From: an uncultured Bacilli bacterium | GTDB lineage: Bacteria; Bacillota_I; Bacilli_A; RF39; UBA660 | DNA: 50,978 bases | Assembly (NCBI GenBank): GCA_934130175.1 | Contig: CAKOXP010000011.1 | Span: 1 to 50,978, forward strand | Direction: 5' to 3' | Shown: in pieces, positions 24,710 to 34,017 of the stretch | How positions within the stretch are numbered: position 1 is the first letter of the stretch | How the letters are laid out: each line of letters starts with the position of its first letter | Notes under the pieces: generated by a model | Told to the model about the DNA's origin: nothing | The model's input: the letters and a program-made list of their open reading frames with translations, nothing else | Database searches by the model: none | Translations under genes and position numbers: made by a program

Positions 24710-27238
24710 CTATTTTCTCAATTCTTCTAGTTTTTGTTTTTCTTCTTGAAGTTTTTTTCTATCCATCTCTACTATATTAGCAGGAGCTTTATTTACATAA
24801 TTTTCATTTGATAATAATTTTTCTCTTCTTGCGATTGATTCAGTTAAAGTTTTAATATTTGCTTCTTTAATAGCTTTATCAGCTTCTGTTTCAATACGTT
24901 CAAAAAATATTTGAGCTTTAACTCTTTCAGAGAAAACTCTATAAGCTTTCATCCCAAGAGGTTTATTAACTAAATTATCTTGTAATTTTAACATCTTAAC
25001 AATAAGTTCATTATCATCTTCAGTATCAAACATTACTTTCATATCTTTAGTTATATTATTTTCAGCTTTAACATTTCTAAAATTCTTAATAAATTCAACT
25101 TGATCATCAACAACTTTACTATCAAGTTCAAAGACATATTTACTTTGATATTTTGGATACTCTGATACCATTATTGATTCAGATTCCTTTACTGGTAACA
25201 TTTGATAAATTTCTTCTGTAACATAAGGCATAAATGGATGTAATACTTTTAAAATACCTGTTAAAACACTACATAATACTGATTTAGTTGTGATATCATC
25301 TATTGAGTATTTTGCCATTTCGATATAATAATCACAGAAATAATTCCAAGTAAAATCGTAAATTGCACTACCAACATTATTGAACTGATACTTATCCATA
25401 AATTTCTTAACGGTATGAAGCATACTTTCATATTTAGTTAAAATCCATTTGTCTTCTGGTTTTAAGTTATCTAAATTAATTTCTTTTAAATCCTCAATAT
25501 TCATAAGAGTAAATCTTGAAGCATTCCATAATTTATTAATAAAGTTCCAAGTTGATTTAATTTTATCTTCATCAAACTTCATATCTGTACCACTACTAAC
25601 ATCTGTTGAAAGGTAAAATCTTAAAGAATCAGCTCCGTATGATTCTATCATATCAAATGGATCAATTCCATTACCTAAACTTTTTGAAAATTTACGTCCT
25701 TGTTTATCACGAATTAAACCATGGATTAAGCAATCTTCAAATGGTCTTTTACCAAGTAATTCTTCTCCTTGGAAAGTCATTCTATTTACCCAGAATGGAA
25801 TAATATCATAACCTGTAACTAAACAATTATTTGGATAATATCTATCAACTAAAGTATTATCATTTGGCCAACCTAGAGTTGCGAATGGCCATAAAGCAGA
25901 TGAAAACCAAGTATCTAGGACATCATCATCTTGAACCCATCCATCTTCTTTTGGTTCTTCAACCCCAACATATACTTGATCATCTTTGTACCAAGCAGGA
26001 ATTCTATGTCCCCACCATAATTGTCTAGAAATACACCAATCATAAGTAATTTCCATCCAGTGGTTCATAGTTTTTTCATAACGACTAGGTACAAAATGAA
26101 CTTTAGTTTTACTATTTTTTTGATTTTCTAATACTTTATCAGCTAAAGGTCTCATTTTAACAAACCATTGTTTCTTAATCATTGGTTCAACCATAACACC
26201 TGTTCTTTCACTGTGTCCAACTTCATGAGATATTGGTTCTACTTTTAGAAGTAAACCTTCTTTTTCCAAATCTTGAACTACTTCTTCACGTGCTTTTTCA
26301 CGACTCATACCTTGATACTTTAAAGGAACATTTTCATTCATAGTAGCATCATCATTCAAAATAACAATTCTTTCTAAATTATGTCTTTCCCCTACTTCAA
26401 AGTCATTAGGATCATGTGCTGGAGTTATTTTTACAGCACCTGTTCCTTTAGTCATATCAGCATGTTCATCTGTTATAACAGGAATTTCTCTATTAACTAT
26501 TGGAAGAATTACATTTTTACCAACAAAATCTTTGTATCTTTCATCTTTTTCATTAACTGCTACTGCGGTATCACCAAATAAAGTTTCTGGACGTGTTGTT
26601 GCAACATCTATATACTCCTCACTATCTACAAGTTTGTATTTTAGATGATAGAAAGCACTTTTTTCTTCTGAATAAATTACCTCTTCATTTGATAAAGCTG
26701 TTTGTGCTGCAGGATCCCAGTTGATTATTTTTTCTCCACGGTAAATTAATCCCTTGTTATAGTAGTCTACGAACACTTTTTTAATAGCATCTTCCATACC
26801 CTTGTCTAGAGTAAATCTTTCTTTAGAATAATCCACAGATATTCCCATCTTTGCCCATTGATTTCTAATGATATCAGCATGTTCATGAGTCCAGTTCCAA
26901 CATTCTTCTAAGAATTTATCACGTCCAACTGTATGTTTTTCTAGACCATTATCTTTAAGTCTTTTAACAACCTTAGCTTCTGTTGCGATAGCAGCATGAT
27001 CCATTCCAGGAAGCCACAAACAGTCATATCCTTCCATTCTTTTATATCTAATAATAATATCTTGTAATGTTAAGTCCCAGGCATGTCCTAAATGAAGTTT
27101 TCCTGTTACATTTGGAGGAGGTAAAACTATACAATAAGGTTTCTTATTTAAATCTCCACTTTTAAAATAACCTTTATCCATCCAATATTCATATTTATTG
27201 TTTTCTACACTCCTATGATCATATTTTTTATCTAACAT
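24710..27238 (-). CDS. valS: Valyl-tRNA synthetase
   Basis: An 842-residue class I synthetase. PPPNVTGKLHLGHA contains the HIGH-type motif; KFSKSLGNGIDP is the KMSKS motif; the editing domain includes TTRPETLFGDTAVAV. The C-terminus has the coiled-coil tRNA arm (SIARREKLLSNENYVNKAP). Start ATG at 27238 (MLDKKYDHRS) is preferred over one five codons upstream because GGGAGATG precedes it. It overlaps the end of the HD-domain gene by 11 bp, forming one operon behind the T-box. Confidence 0.97.
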   Translation of the reverse strand: MLDKKYDHRSVENNKYEYWMDKGYFKSGDLNKKPYCIVLPPPNVTGKLHLGHAWDLTLQDIIIRYKRMEGYDCLWLPGMDHAAIATEAKVVKRLKDNGLEKHTVGRDKFLEECWNWTHEHADIIRNQWAKMGISVDYSKERFTLDKGMEDAIKKVFVDYYNKGLIYRGEKIINWDPAAQTALSNEEVIYSEEKSAFYHLKYKLVDSEEYIDVATTRPETLFGDTAVAVNEKDERYKDFVGKNVILPIVNREIPVITDEHADMTKGTGAVKITPAHDPNDFEVGERHNLERIVILNDDATMNENVPLKYQGMSREKAREEVVQDLEKEGLLLKVEPISHEVGHSERTGVMVEPMIKKQWFVKMRPLADKVLENQKNSKTKVHFVPSRYEKTMNHWMEITYDWCISRQLWWGHRIPAWYKDDQVYVGVEEPKEDGWVQDDDVLDTWFSSALWPFATLGWPNDNTLVDRYYPNNCLVTGYDIIPFWVNRMTFQGEELLGKRPFEDCLIHGLIRDKQGRKFSKSLGNGIDPFDMIESYGADSLRFYLSTDVSSGTDMKFDEDKIKSTWNFINKLWNASRFTLMNIEDLKEINLDNLKPEDKWILTKYESMLHTVKKFMDKYQFNNVGSAIYDFTWNYFCDYYIEMAKYSIDDITTKSVLCSVLTGILKVLHPFMPYVTEEIYQMLPVKESESIMVSEYPKYQSKYVFELDSKVVDDQVEFIKNFRNVKAENNITKDMKVMFDTEDDNELIVKMLKLQDNLVNKPLGMKAYRVFSERVKAQIFFERIETEADKAIKEANIKTLTESIARREKLLSNENYVNKAPANIVEMDRKKLQEEKQKLEELRK

Positions 27239-27986
27239 TATTACATCTCCCATCTATATATTTATTAATTACACTTTTTAAGTTTTCTAACTTTTTCTTA
27301 AACTCTTCATTATTACTTTTATGAATATATATTTCTATTTCTTTATCATAGTACTTTCTATTTCTTAATATCTGATAACTAATAGGAAAATTAAAATCAA
27401 AAACAAACCCTAAAGAAATAGCCAACATATCTGCCTTTGTCTTCTTTAGACTTCTAGGAATAAGTTCTTTCTTTAGAAAATAATTATATACATCATTACT
27501 AAAATCTTCACTACCTATGTTAATACTAATTTCTTCTATTGTGTATAGATATAGTATATCTATTTTATCAGCATCTCGAACGATATTACAGAATAATTTT
27601 TCTCTTTCGGATAAGTCTTTTTCTATCTTATATTTGTTATGATTTTTAACGGTTTTCAAAATCAAGTTATCTAATTTTTCATCTTTATTAAATTTCCTAA
27701 TAAAATCATTTTCTTTTAAGATTTCCACTCCAAAGTCACCATGATCAATACTTTTTGAATCAGCAAAAGTTTGATATCTTTTCCATTGTTCAAATCTAGC
27801 AATATCATGGACGAGTCCACATGTTTTGGCAAGCTCTATATCCTCTTTAGATAGTTTTAAGCTTTCTGCTATTAAACCACATAAATACATGACTCGCATC
27901 GTATGATTTACTTTTAAAATACACATATGACTTAGTGGTATATAACTATCTGTGTATTTTTTGAATACTTCAACTTTTTCTTCCAT
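27228..27986 (-). CDS. HD-domain phosphohydrolase
   Basis: A 252-residue protein. HD motif residues are HTMRVMYLCGLIAE, GLVHDIARFEQW (the His-Asp pair) and DHGDFGVEIL, with a later Asp in VRDADKIDILYLY. HD proteins hydrolyse nucleotides or cyclic nucleotides; the substrate here is unknown. The start is ATG at 27986 behind GGAGGATAC; a longer reading would translate the T-box terminator and is rejected. Cotranscribed and overlapping with valS, so T-box control should affect both. Confidence 0.85.
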   Translation of the reverse strand: MEEKVEVFKKYTDSYIPLSHMCILKVNHTMRVMYLCGLIAESLKLSKEDIELAKTCGLVHDIARFEQWKRYQTFADSKSIDHGDFGVEILKENDFIRKFNKDEKLDNLILKTVKNHNKYKIEKDLSEREKLFCNIVRDADKIDILYLYTIEEISINIGSEDFSNDVYNYFLKKELIPRSLKKTKADMLAISLGFVFDFNFPISYQILRNRKYYDKEIEIYIHKSNNEEFKKKLENLKSVINKYIDGRCNNVR

Positions 27987-28004
27987 AATGTATCCTCCAA
28001 AAAT

Positions 28005-28245
28005 AAAAATACTACTCATCCCTAAGGACGAATAGTATCGTGGTACCACCTTAATTTGTTACAAAGTAACCTTAATATCTTTAACGGAAATTACCCGGAA
28101 TTATTTACTTAGTTTCAATAATTATGCTTCCCTGCTACCTTCTATAATATCCATTAGTTATTTTCACCAACCATAACCTCTCTAAAAATATCAATTATAT
28201 ACTCCTCAGGTTCATCGCATCTACAACATATTATAAAATAAATTA
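28005..28245 (-). promoter_or_regulatory. T-box leader controlling the HD-domain gene and valS
   Basis: On the minus strand the leader has a Stem I region with GATGAACCTGAGGAGTA, an AGAGAGG / GGTTGGTGAAAA apical part, and GAAGGTAGCAGGGAAGC. The T-box sequence AAGGTGGTACCACG (28038-28051) follows, then a terminator stem at 28009-28038 with a U-rich tail. Uncharged tRNA pairs with UGGU-type residues and favours antitermination (established mechanism). The specifier codon should be Val (GUN), but directly before the loop-E GAA I read ATTATA, with no GUN. Promoter not assigned. Confidence 0.88.
28009..28038 (-). terminator. T-box attenuator terminator
   Basis: ATACTATTCGTCC and GGATGAGTAGTAT pair with a CTTA-like loop, followed by T5ATTTTT, just before the HD-gene ribosome site. 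Confidence 0.82.
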
Positions 28246-28267
28246 TTAGATTTTACAATAATATAGT

Positions 28268-29173
28268 TTAATTTTTTAAATGTCTTTCGTATCTTTTTTC
28301 AAATACTTTATAATCAAGCTCTTTTTCTAAATCAGGATTAATTGATTTTAAAAATATTCTTGGATTTTCATTAGGTTTTTCTATATATATTGAATCAAAC
28401 GTTTTTATAAGTCCTTTATCTAGACCAAGTTCTTTTAAATAATTTAGGTATAAATAATAAGTATTGATATCTCTCTTAAAGATGTTATCTTTAGCTAAAG
28501 TATTTAAAATAATCATATTATAACAATATAAATCAGAATCATCAGATGGAATAATTATTCCATTATTTGTAGTTTTATACTTATCTTTCAAATTGGCTAA
28601 GTAAGGATTTTTTAATAAGTAATATGCCATATTAGAAGGTTCATCTTGCCCTACATAAGCACTATCCAAATCAACTGCTCTTAAGGATTTATCTTTATTA
28701 ATAATAAAATTGAATTCATTTAAATCAGCAAATTGCATTCTAAAACTTTCTTCTTTTACATGTTGAACCTTATTAATAATACTGCCTAGTTTAATTAGAT
28801 AGTTAAGTTTTTCTTCTAAATTGATACTATCATCATTTAATAGTCCACCTAAGTTTTTGTGATTTTCAATTAATGGCATTGCAAAACCTGCTAAATGTCC
28901 ATCCACAGCAACACCGATATCAGGAATAATTAGCTCATTTATTTCTTTATAACTAGATCCATTTAACATATTAATAGTATACAACTTTCTAGCCATAACT
29001 TTTTCATCATCTTGGGCATCTAAATATTTTAAGAGCATTCTTTCTCCACTTTCGGTTTTTGCATACTTTTTCTTTAAAATTAGCATTAAGGCCTCTGTGT
29101 TTAAAATCCCGCTTTCCAAGTCTAGTTCTTTTAAAGCTCTTAACTGGTGCATTCTTAAATTTACTATTTTCAA
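28268..29173 (-). CDS. Protein-kinase-like fold protein
   Basis: A 301-residue protein. FADLNEFNFIINKDKSLRAVDLDSAY resembles the kinase catalytic loop and metal motif (D-x-N-x-x-N, then DLDS in place of DFG). The N-terminal region lacks a clear Gly-rich loop, though KVMARKLYTINML may hold the ATP Lys. TTG start at 29173 is supported by AGAGGTGAT. Similar catalytic-loop patterns occur in the tandem pair at 45187-46613. Possibly a small-molecule or protein kinase; substrate unknown. Confidence 0.55.
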   Translation of the reverse strand: MKIVNLRMHQLRALKELDLESGILNTEALMLILKKKYAKTESGERMLLKYLDAQDDEKVMARKLYTINMLNGSSYKEINELIIPDIGVAVDGHLAGFAMPLIENHKNLGGLLNDDSINLEEKLNYLIKLGSIINKVQHVKEESFRMQFADLNEFNFIINKDKSLRAVDLDSAYVGQDEPSNMAYYLLKNPYLANLKDKYKTTNNGIIIPSDDSDLYCYNMIILNTLAKDNIFKRDINTYYLYLNYLKELGLDKGLIKTFDSIYIEKPNENPRIFLKSINPDLEKELDYKVFEKRYERHLKN

Positions 29174-29233
29174 AAAGCATCACCTCTTCTAGCGACATAT
29201 TATACTATATTTTTGCTATTATGTCACTATTTT

Positions 29234-30973
29234 TTAATCACAACCATCTAAGGTTAAGGATTCTTTTTCATATAGTTTTTGATACTTTTTGCAATTTTTT
29301 AATAAATATTCATGACTACCACTATCTATGATTTTACCGTCATCTAAGAAAAGAATTTTATCACTGTTAATAACAGTAGACAGACGGTGTGCTATTATTA
29401 AAATAGTATATTCTTCTTTCATATTATCAATTGCTTTTTGAATTTGACTTTGAGTTTCATTATCTAAAGCACTTGTAGCTTCATCAAACAAAATAATTTC
29501 AGTTTTTTGAACTAAAGCTCTTGCGATAGCCAAACGTTGTTTTTGACCACCAGATAAATTAACCCCACCTTCGCCAACAATAGTATCGTATCCATCTGGC
29601 AAACTCATAATAAAGTCATGTAAGCAAGCAACCCTACAAGCTTCTACTATTTCTTCTTCCGTTAAATCTTCTTTTACAAGTCTTAAATTATCCTTAATAC
29701 TTACATTAAATATATATGGACTTTGATTAATAATCGTTATATTTCCTCTTATTGAATCTTTATCTAGTTCATTAATATCAACACCATCTATAGTTATCTT
29801 ACCAGAATCAATATCATATAGCTTACACAATAAGTTAAAGACTGTTGTTTTTCCTGAACCACTCTTACCAACAAAGGCAACTGTACTATTAGCTTCAACT
29901 TTAAAACTCGTCTTCTTTAATACTTTCTTTTTACCATAAGAGAATTCTACATCTTTAAACTCGAAATCTCCATTAACTTTATCTAAATGTTTTTTACCAA
30001 ACTCCTCTTTCGAAAAAGATGAAGAGTCCATAATTTCTCTAATTCTACTTACTGATAAGTTAAAGTCTTTTATTCTTTCTAAAAACGAACCTATCCAAAA
30101 TACAATATCGGTAACTCTACTCGAATAATTATTAATTATTAAAGCATTCGCAACTACTATAAGCTTATTTTCTATTAAAACTATTAATAAAACTACTAAA
30201 ATATAATCTTTTAGATCTAATAATGTCCCGATTCCTAAATGATAATTTCTGTCTACATTATTCATCTTATATCTTTCTTGATTTAAATTAACGACTTTAT
30301 TATGTAGTTCATTTATAAAACTATCTTCAGAATTAAGCATTTTAATATCTTTTATTCCTCTTATCATTTCTCCTACAAAACTAGAAACCTTTTCATTCAT
30401 TTTTCGGAACTTTTTATCATTTTCATTTCTTAGTCTAACTCTTCTTTTTTCGATAAAATACAAAATAACTGTCATAAGAATAATATAGAAAAAAACTATT
30501 CTATTAATTATAAATATCGCTACAAATATACCAATATTAGTTATTATATTAGTCAAAAAATCTATTAACATCGGGAATACTTCAGAAAGTTTAGAAGTAT
30601 CATTTGTAAGGCGCTGAATAAACAAACCTGAGCCTTCACTATCTATATTTTTATTTTCTATTTTTAGAATTTCTTTTCCTAGGCTAGTTTGTAAATTAAC
30701 ATACGTTTCTCTAAATAAAACATTACTATTATATCTTCCAATGTAATTTAATATATTTCTAAACCACTCTACTAATAAAATAACAAGCGCAATTAATAGT
30801 AGTTGTTTAAACTCATTATCTGTTAAGTAAATAATTATTTTTGCTGATAATATTGGAACAATAACACTTATTACTATTATTAAAATATTTGTAAAAATAA
30901 ATCCAATTAAATTCTTTTTTTGATTTTTTGAATATTGCCAAGCAAATTTAAGATTATTTAGAAACTCCTTCAT
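29234..30973 (-). CDS. ABC exporter, fused membrane and ATPase domains
   Basis: A 579-residue half-transporter. Residues 1-310 are a six-helix transmembrane domain; the NBD follows with Walker A GKSGSGKTT, Q-loop INQSPYIF, signature LSGGQKQRLA, Walker B IILFDEATSALD and the H-loop AHRLS. It likely works as a homodimer exporting lipid, peptide or drug. The adjacent kinase-like gene is 60 bp downstream on the same strand. No substrate clue. Confidence 0.92.
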   Translation of the reverse strand: MKEFLNNLKFAWQYSKNQKKNLIGFIFTNILIIVISVIVPILSAKIIIYLTDNEFKQLLLIALVILLVEWFRNILNYIGRYNSNVLFRETYVNLQTSLGKEILKIENKNIDSEGSGLFIQRLTNDTSKLSEVFPMLIDFLTNIITNIGIFVAIFIINRIVFFYIILMTVILYFIEKRRVRLRNENDKKFRKMNEKVSSFVGEMIRGIKDIKMLNSEDSFINELHNKVVNLNQERYKMNNVDRNYHLGIGTLLDLKDYILVVLLIVLIENKLIVVANALIINNYSSRVTDIVFWIGSFLERIKDFNLSVSRIREIMDSSSFSKEEFGKKHLDKVNGDFEFKDVEFSYGKKKVLKKTSFKVEANSTVAFVGKSGSGKTTVFNLLCKLYDIDSGKITIDGVDINELDKDSIRGNITIINQSPYIFNVSIKDNLRLVKEDLTEEEIVEACRVACLHDFIMSLPDGYDTIVGEGGVNLSGGQKQRLAIARALVQKTEIILFDEATSALDNETQSQIQKAIDNMKEEYTILIIAHRLSTVINSDKILFLDDGKIIDSGSHEYLLKNCKKYQKLYEKESLTLDGCD

Positions 30974-31054
30974 ATTACTACTCCTCTTATTACTAATATA
31001 AGTATATCATGGACAAATATCACTTGTAAATTAAATAAAAATAATTGAAACAAT

Positions 31055-31085
31055 AATATTTTTCGTGTTATAATCGAATCCATAA
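31055..31085 (+). promoter_or_regulatory. Promoter upstream of the unknown gene and dCMP deaminase
   Basis: TTGAAA, an 18-bp spacer and TATAAT lie just before the AAGGAGT ribosome site of the gene at 31097. Confidence 0.5.
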
Positions 31086-31096
31086 GGAGTATTTTT

Positions 31097-31714
31097 ATGA
31101 ATCAAAATTTAGACATTTTTAAAGTATATGATATGAACACACCATTAAATTTTGATATATATTCAATAGGTAGATTTGGATTTATCATTCCAAAAAAATA
31201 TGAGAACAAAACTATCTATTTACCAAGTAATATTATTGAAGAAGAAAGTTTTGTACACCATGGAAGTGTATTAAAGTTTACATTAGGAAAACTATTCAAA
31301 TATGAAAAAAGTAATTTTTTTGAAAGTTTTGTAAAGATAAATCCTGGTGATGATGATATGTTTTTCATGGATTCAGAAGAGATTGCATATTCTAGTTTTA
31401 TTGCTAGCTTGGATTCAATTGTTTTTCTAAATACTAGTACAGATCATGTTAAATCAGGAATGATATTTATACCAAAAGATTTAAGTAGAGATGATAGTAG
31501 AATTGAAAGATTAAATCAAATTATTTATTATTTAAAAGATGGTAAAAATTTCACATCACATGTTGTAGTTGTTCCTTCTTTAAATAAAGCTTTAAATTCT
31601 AATAAAATAAAGGTATATGAACTTGATGAATATATAAAAAAGAAAAATAGACATCATAAGTTATTAGTTAAAAAAATGGAGAAAAAAGGAGAATTTATAA
31701 ATGTTATTAGATGA
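31097..31714 (+). CDS. Hypothetical protein cotranscribed with dCMP deaminase
   Basis: A 205-residue soluble protein, not recognised. It has an aromatic N-terminal half (FDIYSIGRFGFIIPKKYENK), an acidic middle (INPGDDDMFFMDSEE) and a basic C-terminus (KKKNRHHKLLVKKMEKKG). Start ATG at 31097 behind AAGGAG. It overlaps the deaminase gene by 14 bp, implying coupled translation. Confidence 0.6.
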   Translation: MNQNLDIFKVYDMNTPLNFDIYSIGRFGFIIPKKYENKTIYLPSNIIEEESFVHHGSVLKFTLGKLFKYEKSNFFESFVKINPGDDDMFFMDSEEIAYSSFIASLDSIVFLNTSTDHVKSGMIFIPKDLSRDDSRIERLNQIIYYLKDGKNFTSHVVVVPSLNKALNSNKIKVYELDEYIKKKNRHHKLLVKKMEKKGEFINVIR

Positions 31715-32252
31715 AAATATATTAGGTAATAAAAGAAAAGATTATATAGATTGGGATGAATTCTTTATGGGAATAAGTAAACTTGCTGCTGCTAGAAGTA
31801 AAGATCCTTCTACTCAAGTAGGTGCTTGTATTGTAGATAAAGAAAACAGAATCTTATCTATCGGATATAATGGAACACCGAATGGATTTAGTGATGACAA
31901 TTTTCCATGGGATAAAACTAGTTCCAATCCTAATGAAACTAAATATCCATATGTTTGTCATGCTGAGTTGAATGCTATTTTAAACTATCGTGGTAGTAGA
32001 AAAGACTTTAATGATTCTAAAATATATGTAGATTTATTTCCATGTAATGAGTGTGCTAAAGCTATTATTCAATCTGGTATTAAAGAAATTATTTATTTAT
32101 CAGATAAGTATAATGGAACAAAAGAAAACTTAGCTTCTAAACATTTATTTGATACTTGTGGAATTAAATATAGAAAGTTAAGTGATCTTCATCAAAAAAA
32201 TTTATTAGTGAGCTTAAGACCAGATGAGGCTGTAAAAATTATTAATGAGTGA
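31701..32252 (+). CDS. Deoxycytidylate (dCMP) deaminase
   Basis: A 183-residue zinc deaminase making dUMP for thymidylate synthesis. Motifs: HAELNAI (zinc His and catalytic Glu), PCNECAKAI (two zinc Cys), and the SKDPSTQVGACIVD substrate-binding region. Comparable to ComEB of Bacillus. AAAAAAGGAG precedes the ATG at 31701. Stop TGA overlaps a terminator stem. Confidence 0.93.
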   Translation: MLLDENILGNKRKDYIDWDEFFMGISKLAAARSKDPSTQVGACIVDKENRILSIGYNGTPNGFSDDNFPWDKTSSNPNETKYPYVCHAELNAILNYRGSRKDFNDSKIYVDLFPCNECAKAIIQSGIKEIIYLSDKYNGTKENLASKHLFDTCGIKYRKLSDLHQKNLLVSLRPDEAVKIINE

Positions 32253-32272
32253 TTTTGAAAATCACTCTTTTT
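32247..32272 (+). terminator. Intrinsic terminator with overlapping promoter
   Basis: gagtgatttt / aaaatcactc, 10-bp stem and T5. The sequence TTGAAA (in the stem) - 16 bp - TATAAT gives a promoter for the next gene. Confidence 0.75.
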
Positions 32273-32303
32273 GTGTTATAATATCTTACTTGGAAGTGGT
32301 AGT

Positions 32304-33263
32304 ATGAAAAAATTAGTAACAGGTCTAACCTTATATTCAACATCTATATTAATGTTACTAACTGCAGGAATAAAAATTAAACTTTGTAAAGACAAATCAC
32401 ATGAATACACAAAAAGTATTGAAAGTTTTGATGAAAACTTCATAGATGATGATTTTTTAGTAGCGGCTCATAGAGGTTTTTCCTCTAAGGAAATTGAAAA
32501 TACTACTAACTCTATTACTCTTGCTAAAAACACTAAATACATTGATTATATTGAACTGGATGTTAGACTTACAAAAGATAGAAAATTAATTTTATCTCAT
32601 AATAATAGTCATGTTATTGGATATCATTCTAAAATATTTATTTCAAGTGAAACTTTAGATTCTTTAAATAATTATAATTTTTACTACTTAAATGATAGTG
32701 GTAAAATAAGTATTGATAATATGTTTAATACCAAGGATGGAGATTTAGTAACTTCACGTGCTTCAAATCTGGATTCAGAAAAATACAAGATTTGTACTCT
32801 AAGTGAAGGATTAAAAGCTTGTGGTAATAAAAAAATAATTCTGGATTTAAAATTTAGAAAAAATACAAAAGAATATGTAGATTCATTGCTAGAAGAGATG
32901 GAAAAATTTGATACTAGTAATATAATCTTTCAAAGTAGTGATTTACTTTCACTTTTATATTTAAGAAGAAAAAGACCAGACCTTAATTATTTGGCAATTA
33001 TAAAGGATAAAAATAGTCTAAATTATATTGATTTATTTGATAACATTGGATTAAGAGAAAACTTGGTTTCTGATGAAATAGTGGAAAAATTACTAGGTGA
33101 AAATAAACAAGTAGCAGTATGGACTGTTAATAGCGAAGAAGAAACAGAAAATATTATTAATGAAATAGGATCTAATTATAAAAAAATAATATATATTAGT
33201 GATTACCCAGATGTAGTTGCTAAAACCTTAAATGATAAAGAAAAGAAGTTTACTAAGAATTAA
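32304..33263 (+). CDS. Glycerophosphodiester phosphodiesterase family protein, membrane-anchored
   Basis: A 319-residue GDPD-fold protein. An N-terminal hydrophobic segment (about 5-25) anchors it. VAAHRGFSS carries the catalytic His, IELDVRLTKD the metal Glu/Asp, and LSHNN the second His; the C-terminus has VAVWTVNSEEE. GDPDs release glycerol-3-phosphate from deacylated lipids or teichoic acids. ATG at 32304 with GGAAGTGG upstream; the longer reading has no ribosome site. Its end overlaps the convergent cyclophilin gene by 11 bp. Confidence 0.85.
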   Translation: MKKLVTGLTLYSTSILMLLTAGIKIKLCKDKSHEYTKSIESFDENFIDDDFLVAAHRGFSSKEIENTTNSITLAKNTKYIDYIELDVRLTKDRKLILSHNNSHVIGYHSKIFISSETLDSLNNYNFYYLNDSGKISIDNMFNTKDGDLVTSRASNLDSEKYKICTLSEGLKACGNKKIILDLKFRKNTKEYVDSLLEEMEKFDTSNIIFQSSDLLSLLYLRRKRPDLNYLAIIKDKNSLNYIDLFDNIGLRENLVSDEIVEKLLGENKQVAVWTVNSEEETENIINEIGSNYKKIIYISDYPDVVAKTLNDKEKKFTKN

Positions 33264-33933
33264 TCTTTTCAACTTCTTTATATTCTTTTCCTCTAGTATC
33301 AACTAGAGCTTTTTTTATGGTTAAATTTTTTCTAAGTTTTCCGGTCTCACTATCTGAAACTATTTCTTCTGCTTCTATTTCTTTAATAATATCATAGCCA
33401 TCAATTACTTTTCCAAAAGCAGCATAATCTCCATCTAAATAATCAGACTTGCCTAACATGATGAAAAACTGACTACCAGCAGAATTCATATCTTGACTTC
33501 TAGCCATTGATACAATTCTTTCTTCATGTTTTAATGTATTTTTTGAATAACCATTATTCTTAAACTCACCTTTAATTGAATATCCTGGTCCACCAGTTCC
33601 ATCTCCATCTGGATCTCCTCCCTGTAATACAAATCCAGGTACTAGACGATGAAATGTATTATTATCATAAAAACCAGATTTAGTTAACGAAATAAAATTA
33701 TTAACTGTATTTTCAGCCATATCCGGATATAATTCTATTACAATTGCCCCATAATTTTCTAGCTCCATCGCAACAAGTGGATTTTCTGTCTTATACTTTT
33801 CTAAAGAAGTTTCATTTCCACTTTTTTCAAAATCAATTCCTAGTAAATCGATTTTTTTATTATTATCATTACTACAACTACAACATATAAATATAACTAA
33901 TGCTAGTGTTATCAATTTTATAAATTTTTTCAT
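33253..33933 (-). CDS. Exported cyclophilin-type peptidyl-prolyl isomerase
   Basis: A 226-residue cyclophilin. A signal-peptide-like N-terminus with a Cys cluster (ITLALVIFICCSCSN) suggests a lipoprotein, though the lipobox is not canonical. The catalytic domain has FHRLVPGFVLQGGDPDGDGTG, SMARSQDMNSAGSQFFIML (catalytic Arg and Gln/Phe) and FGKVIDGYD. It probably assists folding of exported proteins at the membrane surface. Start with AGGAGGATATT. Confidence 0.9.
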   Translation of the reverse strand: MKKFIKLITLALVIFICCSCSNDNNKKIDLLGIDFEKSGNETSLEKYKTENPLVAMELENYGAIVIELYPDMAENTVNNFISLTKSGFYDNNTFHRLVPGFVLQGGDPDGDGTGGPGYSIKGEFKNNGYSKNTLKHEERIVSMARSQDMNSAGSQFFIMLGKSDYLDGDYAAFGKVIDGYDIIKEIEAEEIVSDSETGKLRKNLTIKKALVDTRGKEYKEVEKINS

Positions 33934-33967
33934 TTCTAATATCCTCCTACTAATAGGATATCACAAT

Positions 33968-34017
33968 CTAAGAAAAAAGAAAAATATTTATACTCATATT
34001 TTTCTTCTTTTTCTTAG
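33968..34017 (-). terminator. Intrinsic terminator after the endolysin gene
   Basis: aagaaaaatat / atatttttctt, 11-bp stem extended by further A/T pairing (ctaagaaa / ttcttag), with T6 on the minus strand. Confidence 0.75.

Noticed and set aside
27987..28049. N-terminal extension of the HD-domain protein
   Set aside because: It translates the T-box terminator stem; the ATG at 27986 has a strong GGAGGATAC site.
29007..29331. Two overlapping frames near the kinase-like gene start
   Set aside because: Shadows of the kinase-like and ABC exporter genes with no family features.
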